Below are positions 12,887 through 25,172 of a DNA stretch of 64,000 nt, one piece after another (the stretch's first letter is position 1; each line of letters starts with the position of its first letter). Under the pieces are notes generated by a model that was given only the letters and a program-made list of their open reading frames with translations, had not been told where the DNA came from and made no database searches. This DNA is from Brugia malayi (lineage: Eukaryota > Nematoda > Chromadorea > Rhabditida > Onchocercidae): contig NW_025062478.1 of NCBI RefSeq assembly GCF_000002995.4, positions 8,160,001-8,224,000 of the forward strand, given 5' to 3'. The position numbers and the translations under genes are program-made.

Positions 12887-13761
12887 GATGAGATGTCTTA
12901 ATCAGTACATAACATGACGTTGGAAATGACATTAATGAGGTTAACCTTTTGGTATCCTTGGTCTGTAAGTGCACAACATTCGAATATTACATCTACCTGT
13001 GTAAAAGCACTTAAGATTCAGCTTCATCATTTTAGCGTTAAGTAATCACTGTCCCTTTCAAGACTATTTACATTCCTGAAACATTATCAGCTGATTAATA
13101 TAATAGGGCTTCTTTTTAATTGACCGGAAAAGATGTAAGTACTGAATGATCGGTCATGATAATATTAACGGTATATTAGTAATAATGATGATAACGATTA
13201 CAAGATGATGCACATGGAAGTTTACGATAGGGAGAGCAAGTGATAGCAGTGATGATAGTGATAATGGCATAATAAGGATGAAAGTAAGAATAATGTGAAA
13301 AACAAGGAAGATGGCTGACATACGGGAAGAAAGCAATATTCATAATTTCACACCCAGAAAGACATGGTAATGCGAGATATAACGGACCACCGTGGTGACG
13401 TGAGGAGGTAAGGAGAGTAATATTGACGTGTAGTTGTTTATGCGTACGTTCATGTCGTCCTTGAATTCATAATAACTTCATTTTTTATTTTCAGTGTTAT
13501 CTTTTTGTGTGTAGCAATTTTGATATCTGCAATTTCCTGTAATTCTCGGCAATTTTCCTTCAGTAATTCATAATTCATAGTTTAAGAAATTTTATTGGGA
13601 AATGTTTAAAATTCTTTTTGTTTTCTTTTTTTCTTTTTCAAGCTTTTACTGCAAAGGTTGTGTGCTGACTTATTTGTCACAGGATTATGATTGAACACAT
13701 TTTATTGGTTACTCTATTTTTGAGAATAGTTTGATCTTAGGAATTTGAATGAAAAATAAAG
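12887..13761. promoter_or_regulatory. Bidirectional intergenic promoter region, GFM2 / iRhom
   Basis: About 875 bp separates the start codons of the divergent GFM2 (-) and iRhom (+) genes. It includes a GATGATG/ATAATGATG-rich stretch (about 13156-13290). A TTTTCAG acceptor-like site near 13490 could end a 5' UTR intron or serve trans-splicing of iRhom. No TATA box stands out. Shared regulation is inferred only from the head-to-head arrangement. Confidence 0.45.
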
Positions 13762-16700
13762 ATGTCTGGTGTGCTGGATCGTTCCCATCTTTCACTGCCA
13801 TTAAAAAGTATTACCACGAGAGATAATAGTGGTGTACCGGAAGTTGCGAACACAGATTCAAGACCGATGCAGCAAAAGCTTATGAAGAGTTTTAGCACGC
13901 CAGCAGATTACTTCATCCCTGCACCCGAGGTATTTACCTTTATATTTTTACCAAAGACTTTTAATGCTTAAAATGAAAATGACGAAAGCCTCTGTAAGCA
14001 TTAGATTCTACCTATCGCAATAGTTTGTTTCATTACGTCTTTGGATCGTCTTTGGAAAAACAAACTTAAATCAGTAAGTACGAAATTCATTAGTAACAGT
14101 TTTATTTTCTGGTAAATTAAACAGCTGGTTTAATGTTTTCTTTTTATCCGTACGTCTGATTTAAATGAATTCCAGGACTTACACTTTTCGTCGTCGTCTT
14201 CCAACTCGTTAAAGGGATCCGGAAGTTATCCACCTTTAAGTCGTGCACAAAGGTAAGCTTTCGTGTTTTACATTTGAATTTCGAATTTTTTATTTTGAAA
14301 GAAAGGTTTTTTTTTTTTGTTTTGTATATTCTTTTAAAGAAAAACTCTCCATTTTCTTTCTGTCATCATTTCCCTTTCGAAATAGGTTTTCATTATATTA
14401 AAAGCAAACTATATGGGATTTTGTTATTTTTTTAATATTCTATACGGTTTAGCATGGTTTGTCATTATTTATTTATTTTTTTTTGATTGGATTAATCTCG
14501 TTCATATAGCTGTGTAGCGTTAAACTATTTTTAGTTGCTTTCAAGGTAGGTATTTGGATTTCTTTTTCCAAATTTCCAATTAAGCTTAGTTGTATTTTTC
14601 GGGTAGACAACTTAATGTTTCAGCATTCGAGACACAATTTCAAACGGGACAGCAAAGTTTTTCGGTGTCCCACCATCAGAAAGCTGCCAGTCTTCAATCT
14701 GTGTACCTGTCGATCAGAAGTGGAGTTGCCGCCGACTGCGGTTCATTAGTAGACATTATGGAAATCCGAAAGAAGACATATTTACACGAGAATTAAGGCT
14801 ACAAAGCATGTTATAGCAATTTTAATAATCATTACTTAAATATGTATATTTAGAGTTATCTGTGAATTGATGGACCTAACAGAAGATTAGAATAACACGT
14901 AACAGCAGTTTTTTTTTTTTTTCAAATAATGCAGTTTAAAATTGTAAAGTTACTTGTAGTCAAATACCGTAGTCAGTTTATAACTTTATACCTTTTACCA
15001 TTTCAACTTTTTCTATTTAATGCTAATATTTTATTAGCTTTCGAGAATTTAATATTCGTTTTGGAATTATTACGGTAGAAATAATGATATGCAGGTGTAG
15101 CTTCAGTTCTGGATGATCTGACGGATGTTCCATTACCATCAAAGAGTGTTACACCACAGAGCGAAATACATGAAGATGTATTTTTAACATCTGAAATTGG
15201 AGCCGTTGTAAGTTTTGAAACAATGTAGCAAAAAGGTTGTGATGATTGTAAGTTGTAAATATTTGCCAAAATAAGAAATATAGTAAGTGAAATGTTGAAT
15301 CCTTCAATTTTACGAAAAACTCATTCTCAAGGAAATTTATTTTTTAATTTCATTGCTCAGTAGCAAGAATTTTTTCTTAAGAGATTAATTTTCAGAGAAC
15401 ATTTTGTAGAAGTAAATCGGTAGGAAGCCGTGGAAGCAGACTTATTCAGCAACATCTGGAACGACGCGACAGTGTTATAAGAATGATTTATGACGGAATT
15501 TCTTCCATAGTACAAAGGTTGCAATTGTAATTTTTTATCACATTTGTGTATTTGTGTATTGTAGGTTTAACCTCTGCTTTGTTGCCCTTGAGTGATATAT
15601 GCAAACTTATTTATTTGTCTCCTCATTTTTAAACGTTTTGGTATAGTATTCAGAGACAGCTATGATTCGTGTAACATTGGTATTTCTTTTTAATATTGAT
15701 TTTCAACTTTTAGCATCGAAATTATCTTTTTCAGGGGGACGTTGAGACCTAAAAAAGACTATGCTACAGTCAGACGTGGACGATCAATATCGAGCAGTTT
15801 TGCACCATTTTCAGTACAACAGGCTGGAAACATTACTCACATAAAAATTGGGCCACGAGCTATAGATGCCCCTGTCGGTAAAAATAATATTTCAGTAGAT
15901 TTTTGCGCAGTATTAACTGTATTTGTTAATTTGGTACAATTTGCAAAGAGATTTTATGAGTTTTATGAATTTTATCAGCAGTAATATGGTAGTTTTTTCG
16001 CAGAGTTGTTTATCTGCAATTTAATTTCGGGGAATCTTTATTTCTTCATTTGCTTTGTTTCAACTTTCATTATTACATATTGCAAGACAATAAGTTTTAA
16101 TTTCCGAATTTTTCTTTTTTTTTTTTTTTTTTTCTAAAAACTTTTGAAACTAGCGTCTTAAAAGTATAAAAGTAGTCTCAAATTTCAGTTGTTCGTAACC
16201 AATGATTTTGAAATAGTTGAAATTTTAATGCTTATGAGTAATGTATCATATTTGTACTTACCAGCAGACAGCATGCCTGCGGTCGTGGAATTTGCCATTG
16301 AAAGTCATCATTTGGTGAATACCACGGACGTATCTCAAAAAGAAAACAAAAAAAAAATTGGAGTTCCTTCAATGGAAAAGGTGAGCATTTAGAAAGGATT
16401 CCAGTTTTATCCAGAATCTAAGATATCGGATCATGTTTCAGATTGATATGGATTAAAATCTGTTCTGAATTGATGAAGTGATTAAAATATTCAATTTTCA
16501 GAATCACCCAGTAATTAATTTCCCGTCAGAGGTAGAAACTGCTGTTCATGTTGCACTTCCGAGGGAAATTATTGGTCAGAAAAAACCTCTGTTGCGTTCA
16601 GAATTGACAAAATATGATATACCTGTAGTTTCTGTTGTGAAACCACAAGTTCAAGCACAAACTGTTACTGACCGTGAAACGATGGGTGAAAAGGCATAAG

Positions 16701-19700
16701 TTTGCTACTATTCTTAATATCTAAACTTTTGGGTCAGTAATTGAAACACTTTAAGATTTAATATGTATCTAGGTTTTGTCCAGATTTTTTCAAGATGTCC
16801 CATTTGAATTTTGAGCTGAAATTTAGAAACTATAAGCATAGCAATGCAGAAGATAAAGAGATAGAAAACGAGTACAAGTTCAATAACTTAATGAAAATGA
16901 GCATTCTATGCTAATTCTAGGGTATTTGAAGGGTTCTGCACCGTTTTCAAGTACAGAGTCTATACAAGACGAAGTTTTCTTCGATTATACATTACCAACA
17001 GTTTCGTCTAATATTTCCGACACCGACCAAGGTATTTCCTTATTTCATTTTTTATTTTTTATTGATCTTTTGACCTTTATTACTGTATGTTTTTTTTCCA
17101 AAGAATTTTTTTGCTTTGTCAAAATAGAAGTGTCTTTTATTTAACAAAAAATTTTGTTAAAACACCAGTGTTGAAAGATTTCCATGTCTTCTTTTTGTTT
17201 TGCAGAGGGAGTTATTTGCAGGAGCATATCTTTCTATTTCACGAGTATTTTTTTGCATAGGTTTTTTGTTTTTTGCATTATAATATCAAAGTACAAAATA
17301 GATTACCAATTTAAAATATGGATAATTGAAATATATTTCATGATCACTTATACCGGTATCACTAAAATCTTGTGTTAGTTAAAATATAGGTTCTGTTTAA
17401 TTTAAGAAATAAATAACCACTGAGCAGTTTTAGCAAGGAAATGCATTAGTATGTCAATGAGTGAAAAAAAGTTAAAATAAGAGTTCGAAAATTTTCTTCC
17501 TTTATTCAGAAGAGCAAGCGAATTCTTTGAGTATGCATCGCTGTCAAGAATTCAGTGTCGGGAGGTTTCCATCTGTGGCGAGATATAAAAAGGTAATTTT
17601 TCTCTGTGCTGCTATTCATCGAATTCCGATGATGATTCATTCAGTCAGTTGAAATATATGTACTATTTCTTTCATGAGATTTAAGAATTCTTCTGAATTT
17701 GATTTTGGATTAAAACAAACTTTTGACATCGATACAAATAACAATTTTTGAACTTTTTTTTTTGGAACTGCCTTTTGTCTCATTAAGTTTATCAGAAATT
17801 TCATTACTCACTGCCTTTAAGTTTTGCTCTGAAGACGATCCAGTAGAATCCGACACGGGAAATCGATGTGAAAATGGATCTCCAGAGAGGGAAATGCAGC
17901 TGCATTATTTGGATGAGGTAAAAAAATTAATTGCAGCAGCTTCAAGAGATTTTTGTGTTTGAAATAGTTTTATGAAGCCTACTTATGCAAGCATGTTTTT
18001 TACTTAAGATGTGTTTGACAAAAAGTAGTTTAAAAATCAAATAATACATGCAATTAGAAGTTTTGCTGTCTCTGAGCAGCCCCATTAATGCTTTGCCGCA
18101 ATTTTTAGAGGTATGCTTTTAAACCCAATAAAGAGAAGCGAAAAAAAAACATTTCGTGGTTTTTCGAGAAATATTTCTCAATAATTTCGAATTTGCAAAC
18201 AAATCATCAGCAGAATATTGTTTGCTTTTAGAAGTAGATCTTTATACGTTTATTTGATTCCAACTCTGCTGATCCTAGTTCATATTACCTCCATATGTAA
18301 ATCTTAGTCGCCATCATATTGATCAAATTTTTCTTTGTTTCTCGAATAAAATGATATCTATTTTATTAAAAGCTACGATGAGTTTCTTTTCTTAGTTTCT
18401 CAACCTTTTTCTTTTATTTTTTAGCATATATATTCTTTTCTATTTTAGCATGTAACAATCAGATTATTTTGAATTAAGTACTATGTTGTTTCTAACTTAT
18501 TTCCTTTCATAATAAAATTATTTTTTAGGAATTAATACCTTTTGCATCATTACACAACACTTTTCCAAACTCAAAAGTAAGCCCTTGCTATGTCATTTCT
18601 ATGACATGGCTTCTGTGTCACTTTCCAAAAGTTTTTAGAAATTATTTCAGGAATGGCTGCAAAACATTCAAACCGCTAGTGAGAAAATGACCAAAAGAAC
18701 TATAGAAACTTGCAGAAGCGTGCGAAAGAAATTATTGTTAGATGTAAGTTAAAATGCTGTCTAATCAACAATGTCCGCTTTGTCTATTGGAAAATGATAA
18801 GATTTTAGGTAGTTTGCTTCGTTTTCATATGCTGATATATTTGCTGTTATTATTCATTATTATTAATTATTATATAGAAGATGCTGGGAAATCGCTTCAT
18901 TCCAGTGTAACAGTAGCATATTAGATGTTCAACCGAAAATCCATCAGCATCATTGAAATTTAGTTAAAAGTATTTTACATTTCTATGACTAAAAAATTGT
19001 CTCATATGAACTCTGGCGTTAGTTTTAGACAATCCATAGTGAGCTGAAATCAAGAAAGTATTCTGTTGCACATCGTCGGCGTTTTGGAAGTGGTTTTGGA
19101 ATATGGCGGAAATATTTTCACCGAGCTTATAGGAAGGATGTTTATCAACTGAATAACGACACTTATATTGACTGTAGGTGTGTGGTTAGTGGAATATTTT
19201 GAAATGAATGAAAACCAATTTAATCAATTTAAAATAACCTAAAGATAGCTTCAAATAGTTTGAGTTACAGAATGATAAAGGACTGTGCGAGAAAGATGGG
19301 TGGGTAGCTATTACTTCAGTCAAAGTAAGATTTGCTTTTAAAGAAAAGTTTCCATTCACGTTTATTTTCAGGCCTTTCTTCACTTACTGGATTACCACAG
19401 TTCAAATACTTGTTACCATAATCAGTTTGTACACCTATGGAATTGGTCCTTGGGGATTCGGTCTTATGGAGAGGACAGCTGATGTTTTGCACACTACTGT
19501 TACTTTAAAGAGGGTCAGTATTTATGCGCAGCAAAATATTTGGCTTGGACCAAAATTTGTAAGTTTAAGTAGCTATTTTTTCTTTTAATTTGGTGTTTAA
19601 ATATTTTTTTAAATTCTAATCAGTTCAGTTATTGAATTTCAACTTTTATCTACTTCTTACAAAAATCGCGAAATATTTCAAGTTATAAGAGACGTGTTCA

Positions 19701-22700
19701 TTGGGTTGAAAAACCAGCTATTAATTGTATTAAGTAAAAATAAAAGCAGTAAACTAGGCAATCACGAGCTATCGTTAGGGCCCGTATATGATCATTCATC
19801 ACGAACGATTTATTTTGAATGTAGATTTGCTAACAAATCATTTACTTTATAAAAAAGTATTATTTACATTGTAAAAAAGAAAGTATGTGTTGAAACTATG
19901 ATATACGTTGAGTTTTGAGGCTGATTTGGTACATCTGGGTGCTAAATTTACACCTTGTATGCGCATGGATCCAAGAATTTTCGAACAAATTAAAGCCGAT
20001 CGCAAGGAAGAAAATGAAACCGGGTGCTGTATTTATAATGATGGTATTGGTTGCTTTCAAACTGGGCGGAATACTTGTCCAGTATGTTTTACAGTTTATA
20101 TTGCCACCTGTGCAGTGAGAGTTTTTGTTATTTTCTGCATATTTTTTTTTGCAGCCATTTTATGTTTAAAATTGTCCTCCTGCGCACCAAAACGGTTAAA
20201 GAAAATATGTTGATCTTAGTTTTACTGAAACTTAGCAGAGTATTGAAGACATTTTTAATTCAGTGCTTTTTATTAAGCTTGTGATTTCTTATTCAGGATT
20301 GTCAGTAATTTTTATTTTCTGGTGTTTTTTGATCTATTTAAAATTATTTTTCAAAAATAATTAGCAAACATTTCTGAAGTAAATATTTTTGTGCACAGGA
20401 TCCTCAAGAAAAAAATTGGGGAAACAAAAATGAATTTGATATAGCGTTATGAAATATTGTCAATAGAATGAATGAAAATCTTAAGAGTAGGGTAGTAATG
20501 TTTAATAAGCGATGAGGAAGTATTAATGAAAAAAAAAAAAAAAAAGAATACTTTGTTAAGCAATTCAGATATCTAATTTTTAGTCTCTGATAGCCACACT
20601 AGCAAAGTGGAAAAACGATAAGCCAGGTCCAGATGGTCGCATATCGGGCGCTGTTTGTGGGCAAGATCCGAGGTATACTTATAAATTGTTCGTGATTATT
20701 TTTAATCAAATTTTGGTAGTATTTTTGTGAAATATTTTTCGAAAGTCAAGGAAAAGTGATACAGATATTGCGACGATCCAGTGTCCGTGAAGCCGTACGA
20801 ATGGCCGGATGATATAACACAGTGGCCTGTAAGTTTATTATTATTGGTATATTGTTTTATTTTTGGACGATAGTTAATGAATATCGCGATGGAGCAGTGC
20901 CGGTAATTACCGGTAATTAGTTGCTTTAATGTGGAAATAATTATTGGGCAAATGAACAGTGTATTTAAAAATTTATTTTTTTCACAGACATGCAAACAGA
21001 TGGCTTTCCTCGTACCCGAGAATGTGGTGCACATGCAGTGTGAAATTACTGGCCGACCTTGTTGCATACAGTTGCACGGACAGTGTCGTATAACTACCAG
21101 AGATTATTGTGATTTTGTGGAAGGATATTTTCATGAAAATGCAACACTGTGTTCACAGGTATAGTTACTTTCATTACTACTACTATTTATTACTATATCA
21201 GCTGGGAAAAAATCAAGACAAAGTTTTTATTGATAATACATCATGATAAAATATCGTGAAAAGAACTTATAGTAACATATCAAAAATGAAAGAAGGGTGC
21301 TAATAATATATCAGTATTAGTCAAATCACTGTTTAATATTAATTTTCACATAGTTCTTAAATTAAATCCTTCACTACTTGTCATTTGTTTTTAATTTTAT
21401 TTTAGGGAAGCATGACGGAAAATATTAACAATGATTTTAAAACAAATGACATAGTCTTATTTCCTCAGTGTAAAAAACTGCCGTTAATATGAATTTATTA
21501 CAGGTGTCATGTTTGAGCGAAGTTTGTGGAATGCTCCCATTTTTGCGAAAAGATCAACCAGATCAATGGTATCGCCTTTTTATACCACTTTTTCTGCATG
21601 CGGGGTCAGTTTCGTCATGTTTGTTTTTGCTAATGTGACTACTTAAAGTTTGTAAGTGAAAGCTTTTTATTTTGTCATGCTTGTACAAGTTTTGCTTTTT
21701 TTCCAGGATAATCCATTGCATTTTAACAATTTTTATTCAAATTCTATATATGAGGGATTTGGAGAAACTGCTTGGTTGGGCGCGCATAGCACTTCTTTAC
21801 ATGGTATCCGGCGTTGGTGGATACTTGGCTGGTGCAATTTTTGTTCCTTATAGAGTAAGCAAATTACATGTATGTGATTAATCGGGTAATCGAACAGCAG
21901 AGTTTTGACCAGTTTTAAAATAAGAGAATCGATGATTAGAGTGTATGCACTGCAAGAAAATAAATCAATTGAATATTTAAGCCAGAAGTTGGTCCAGCAG
22001 GATCACATGTTGGAATGTTTGCTGCGATGTATGTTGATGTGCTCTATAGTTGGTAAGAACTTTTTTTAAAACTTCCAAAAGGTATATAAAATTTCCAGTT
22101 TTCGTGGATTATAAAATTTTGATGGTTTTTGATGTGTAAGAGGATGATTTAATTTTGAAAAGTTAAAGATAATTATTTCTTACATTTATGTGTCTCTTTG
22201 ATAATTATCAGTTAATTATGTTTTTTTTAGGAATCTTCTAGAAAGACCTTGGCATGCAGTTGTGCAACTGAGCTTATTTACTCTAGCGCTTTTTACTATA
22301 GGAACATTACCGTGGGTTGATAATTGGGCGCATTTATTCGGCTTCATCTTCGGAATTTTGATATCTTTAGGTGTGTTAATCTAAGCTTCGAAAATTCGAC
22401 GAATTAATCCGTATGAATTCTTAAAATTGCGATTTGCCGTGATTTTATAAGTATCAATCAATTTTTTTCCGCAAAAGTTTGCTGAAATTGAAATTGTTTT
22501 TATCATTGGAAGATATAATATGCCATTTTTAATATCCATTGGATGGAATAAGTACTAGCTGAAAACTAAGCACATTATAGTATGTATCTGCTTGACGATT
22601 AATGTTTTCAGCTGTACTTCCATATATTCAGACAAAGCGTCATAATCGCACCCGACGAATAATAATTGTGGTAACATCACTTACCACCGCACTTAGTTTA

Positions 22701-22838
22701 TTTATCGTTCTGTTGGCTGTGTTTTATTGGCCATCCGGTTTCAATTGCGTGTATTGCGAGTACTTCAACTGCATACCCTATACTGATCATTTCTGTGATA
22801 ACCAAGGATTACGATTGAAGAACTGGTTACCTATATGA
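13762..22838 (+). CDS. iRhom: iRhom (inactive rhomboid, RHBDF family), about 24 exons
   Basis: Catalytically dead rhomboid of about 990 residues. Animal iRhoms carry the ADAM17 protease and EGF-family cargo from ER to Golgi. Exons: 13762-13929, 14176-14252, 14607-~14740, 15095-15207, 15396-15517, 15735-15877, 16268-16380, 16502-16685, 16921-17031, 17510-17592, 17822-17917, 18529-18576, 18651-18743, 19029-19177, 19372-19558, 19920-20081, 20584-20672, 20765-20828, 20988-21158, 21504-21604, 21707-21854, 21982-22052, 22231-22370 and 22612-22838. The long Ser/Arg-rich cytosolic N-terminus is poorly conserved. From exon 14 the match is strong: TM1, then a Cys-rich luminal iRhom homology domain ([26 protein letters not shown]), then the rhomboid core. 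GPAG at the serine-protease site replaces GxSG, the iRhom hallmark; the later His (WAHLFGF) is kept. The end of exon 3 and the start of exon 4 are uncertain (phase 1). Confidence 0.88.
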
Positions 22839-23900
22839 TGCTTTCCCAATATGATTTCCATCATCACTTTATAACATGTTTTACTTTTGATGTGTTCGAT
22901 GAATTTATTTTCATTATAGCTCTTTACTATCCTTTTTCTCCATTGACTGTGATGATATATTTATGTCATTTTGCAAGGAGTTTAGATTTTTTGAAACTTT
23001 TATTAGTTTAAATCTCATGAGAAGAATCGCTTGGAAAAAAATTTTTTTTCTGTTTTATTCTTTAAGCTTTCATATTAGGGAATTAGCTTTTATTTGCTTT
23101 ATGATTGTTTTGAATATTATTCCAAAAAATTATTTCTATTCCATAAGCTTGTTAAACATAACAGTATTAGTTTTTTTTTTGCATATCATCTTCCGGTGTT
23201 ATTATAAAGATTCGTTCGATCATAATTATCTGTGCGTTATAACCTTAAATCTGTTTCAAAAAATGAATCGAATCTTTCTTGTTATTTCTATTTCACTTAA
23301 AATTTTTAATTTTATCACTTTGTTCATCACTTAAAATTTTTAATTTTATCACTTTGTTCGCTTAATACATATGTGTGGCAAAGATTTTGCTTTGTCTTGT
23401 GTGCATTTTATATACTTCGTCTAAATTATGTTTTTTTATCTTACGAATATTTCCTTATTTTGGTGAATACATTTCAAACAAAACATTTATGTTAATTGGA
23501 TTAGCCTTCTAAATTTTTTCGCCTTATTTAGTGCTGAAGTGTGATTGGAACTACCGAAACATATGATTTTAAAACTGTATTAAATGCCTGAGAGCAATGC
23601 TGAGGATAATTCTGTTTCTGTCAGAACTGTCTTACCAAATAGATGATAAATTGTTTTAAAAGACAAAATTTGCCTTAGATGTACAAATATATATATGTAT
23701 GATAACTGCTTTTAAGCATATTGCTGCCTTTTGATTACACTGTATACTTTGTTGTTTATATTTATTATTGCACTTCTTAGTAAAGTGTCCGTCAAACCCT
23801 GTGTTTTTGACCTGTCCGCCATTATCAGATTCAATAAATTCTGACTTAATTATATTTGTGATAAATGGCCAAAAGTAAAGGTAGCTAAGACTCCAGTTGA
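22839..23900. other. iRhom 3' flank with a T-rich ORF and a tandem duplication
   Basis: Probably the iRhom 3' UTR and flank. An ATG-initiated frame of 123 codons (22963-23334, +) is almost all F/I/L/S from T-runs and looks like a composition artefact, though it could be a small membrane protein. Its end overlaps a perfect tandem copy of a 34-bp unit (about 23292-23325 and 23326-23359, ...CACTTAAAATTTTTAATTTT...). AATAAA-like signals occur near 23832. Confidence 0.4.
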
Positions 23901-24031
23901 ATCCTATTCTTATGAATTTTCGTAAAGTTCAGTGGAAATTTCAATTGAGCCTTGTGAAAATTGAATTTTATAAAATGTTCAGTTAGGATTTGGTATTCGT
24001 CATTCGTGTGGCCGTTTTAATATATATACAT

Positions 24032-24068
24032 ATGTGTGTGTGTGTGTGTGTGTGTTGTGTGTTGTGCT
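24032..24068. repeat. (TG)n microsatellite
   Basis: ATATATATACATA runs into about 11 TG units and then TTGTG variants. It is simple-sequence DNA in the long intergenic region. Confidence 0.9.
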
Positions 24069-24728
24069 TAGTGATATGGAATTATTGGTTAGAAGTGGTT
24101 AGAATTTTGGTATAATCAGGTCCTCAGTTATCTGAAGAATGAGTATTTCCAGCCTGTTGAATGGCCACAGTCAGTTTTAGCTAAATTTTAATGAACTGAT
24201 GGTTATTTTTACCTTAAGTACAGTTCTTGTACAAACACTTATTAGAGGATTATTTAATCAGAAATTATACAAACTAAGTAAAAATTAAAATGACTCATAT
24301 AATGTAACCCATAGAACTACTATGATTTTTTGTGGCTACACGTCACTTTTTCAGCCCTATTGGCTTGATTCATCAATCCTTTGTGTCAATTCGCTGACAG
24401 ATGCTTTCAATTAATCGCTTATTGGAATCGATCTGTCTTTTGCAAATTTTAAAGACCATTAATACTTTGGTCAATGTAACTATCTGTTATCCAGTAAATA
24501 TTATTTTCAATTTCAGATACTGGAAAAGACTGCAGTCCTATTAGATTTTAGTTTTTGTCAAATACTTAAGAAGTTAAATCTGACTCCATAATTTATTTTA
24601 TACATCAATTCTGTAGACAAAGAGGTCTAATTGCAAAAGTAGCCTTGGTTTGGTGTTAAAGTTCCTTCGATGACTCTATTAGGATACAGGATATACCCAC
24701 AACTTCCCTCGGAAACATTACTCATCAG

Positions 24729-25172
24729 ATGCATCTCGGAACAGTGTTGTTACTTCTAACTTTAAGGATCCATTTTGACTTCTACTCTTCCTTCCTCTCT
24801 TCCAGAATTCCTCTCTCCCCACCTGTCCATCATTCATCAACACTCCAGAGATCTCACTCTATATTTTGCGCCCCTCTTCTTCTCCCTCTCCCTTCCATCT
24901 CTATCAGCAACCCTTCACTCTTCGTTCCCATTTCATCACTGTTACTCTCCTCATCCCTTCAAAAAGTGTGGAATGGTGGTGGCCGCTCAGATACTCCTCA
25001 GATGATGATGATGGTCCTTGTAATGGTTGTCGTGGTCAGTGCTAGTGGCTCTTGTGTTATGTCGTGTCAATGTGTCTGCATTTTGACCCCAGCAATCGAA
25101 CAGAGTCCATCTCTGCTCTCCTTTCTCTGCTTTACAAGCAAGAGTTCACAATGTTTATTAACCTCAAAGTAA
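24729..25172 (+). other. C/T-rich island with a 147-codon open frame
   Basis: Composition changes sharply here: C-rich pyrimidine tracts (about 24778-24960), then a GATGATGATG and TGGTTGTCG segment, in otherwise A/T-rich DNA. One ATG-initiated frame runs 147 codons, rich in Ser, Pro, Leu and His, with a hydrophobic start and a VVVV stretch. A second frame is open for 76 codons in the same place, which is expected of CT-repeats. It may be a non-coding RNA exon, a lineage-specific short gene or plain low-complexity DNA. No family recognised and no splice partners found. Confidence 0.2.

Noticed and set aside
22963..23334. 123-codon hydrophobic frame just downstream of iRhom
   Set aside because: Almost entirely Phe, Ile, Leu and Ser from T-rich DNA and ending in a tandem duplication. 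Most likely 3' UTR.
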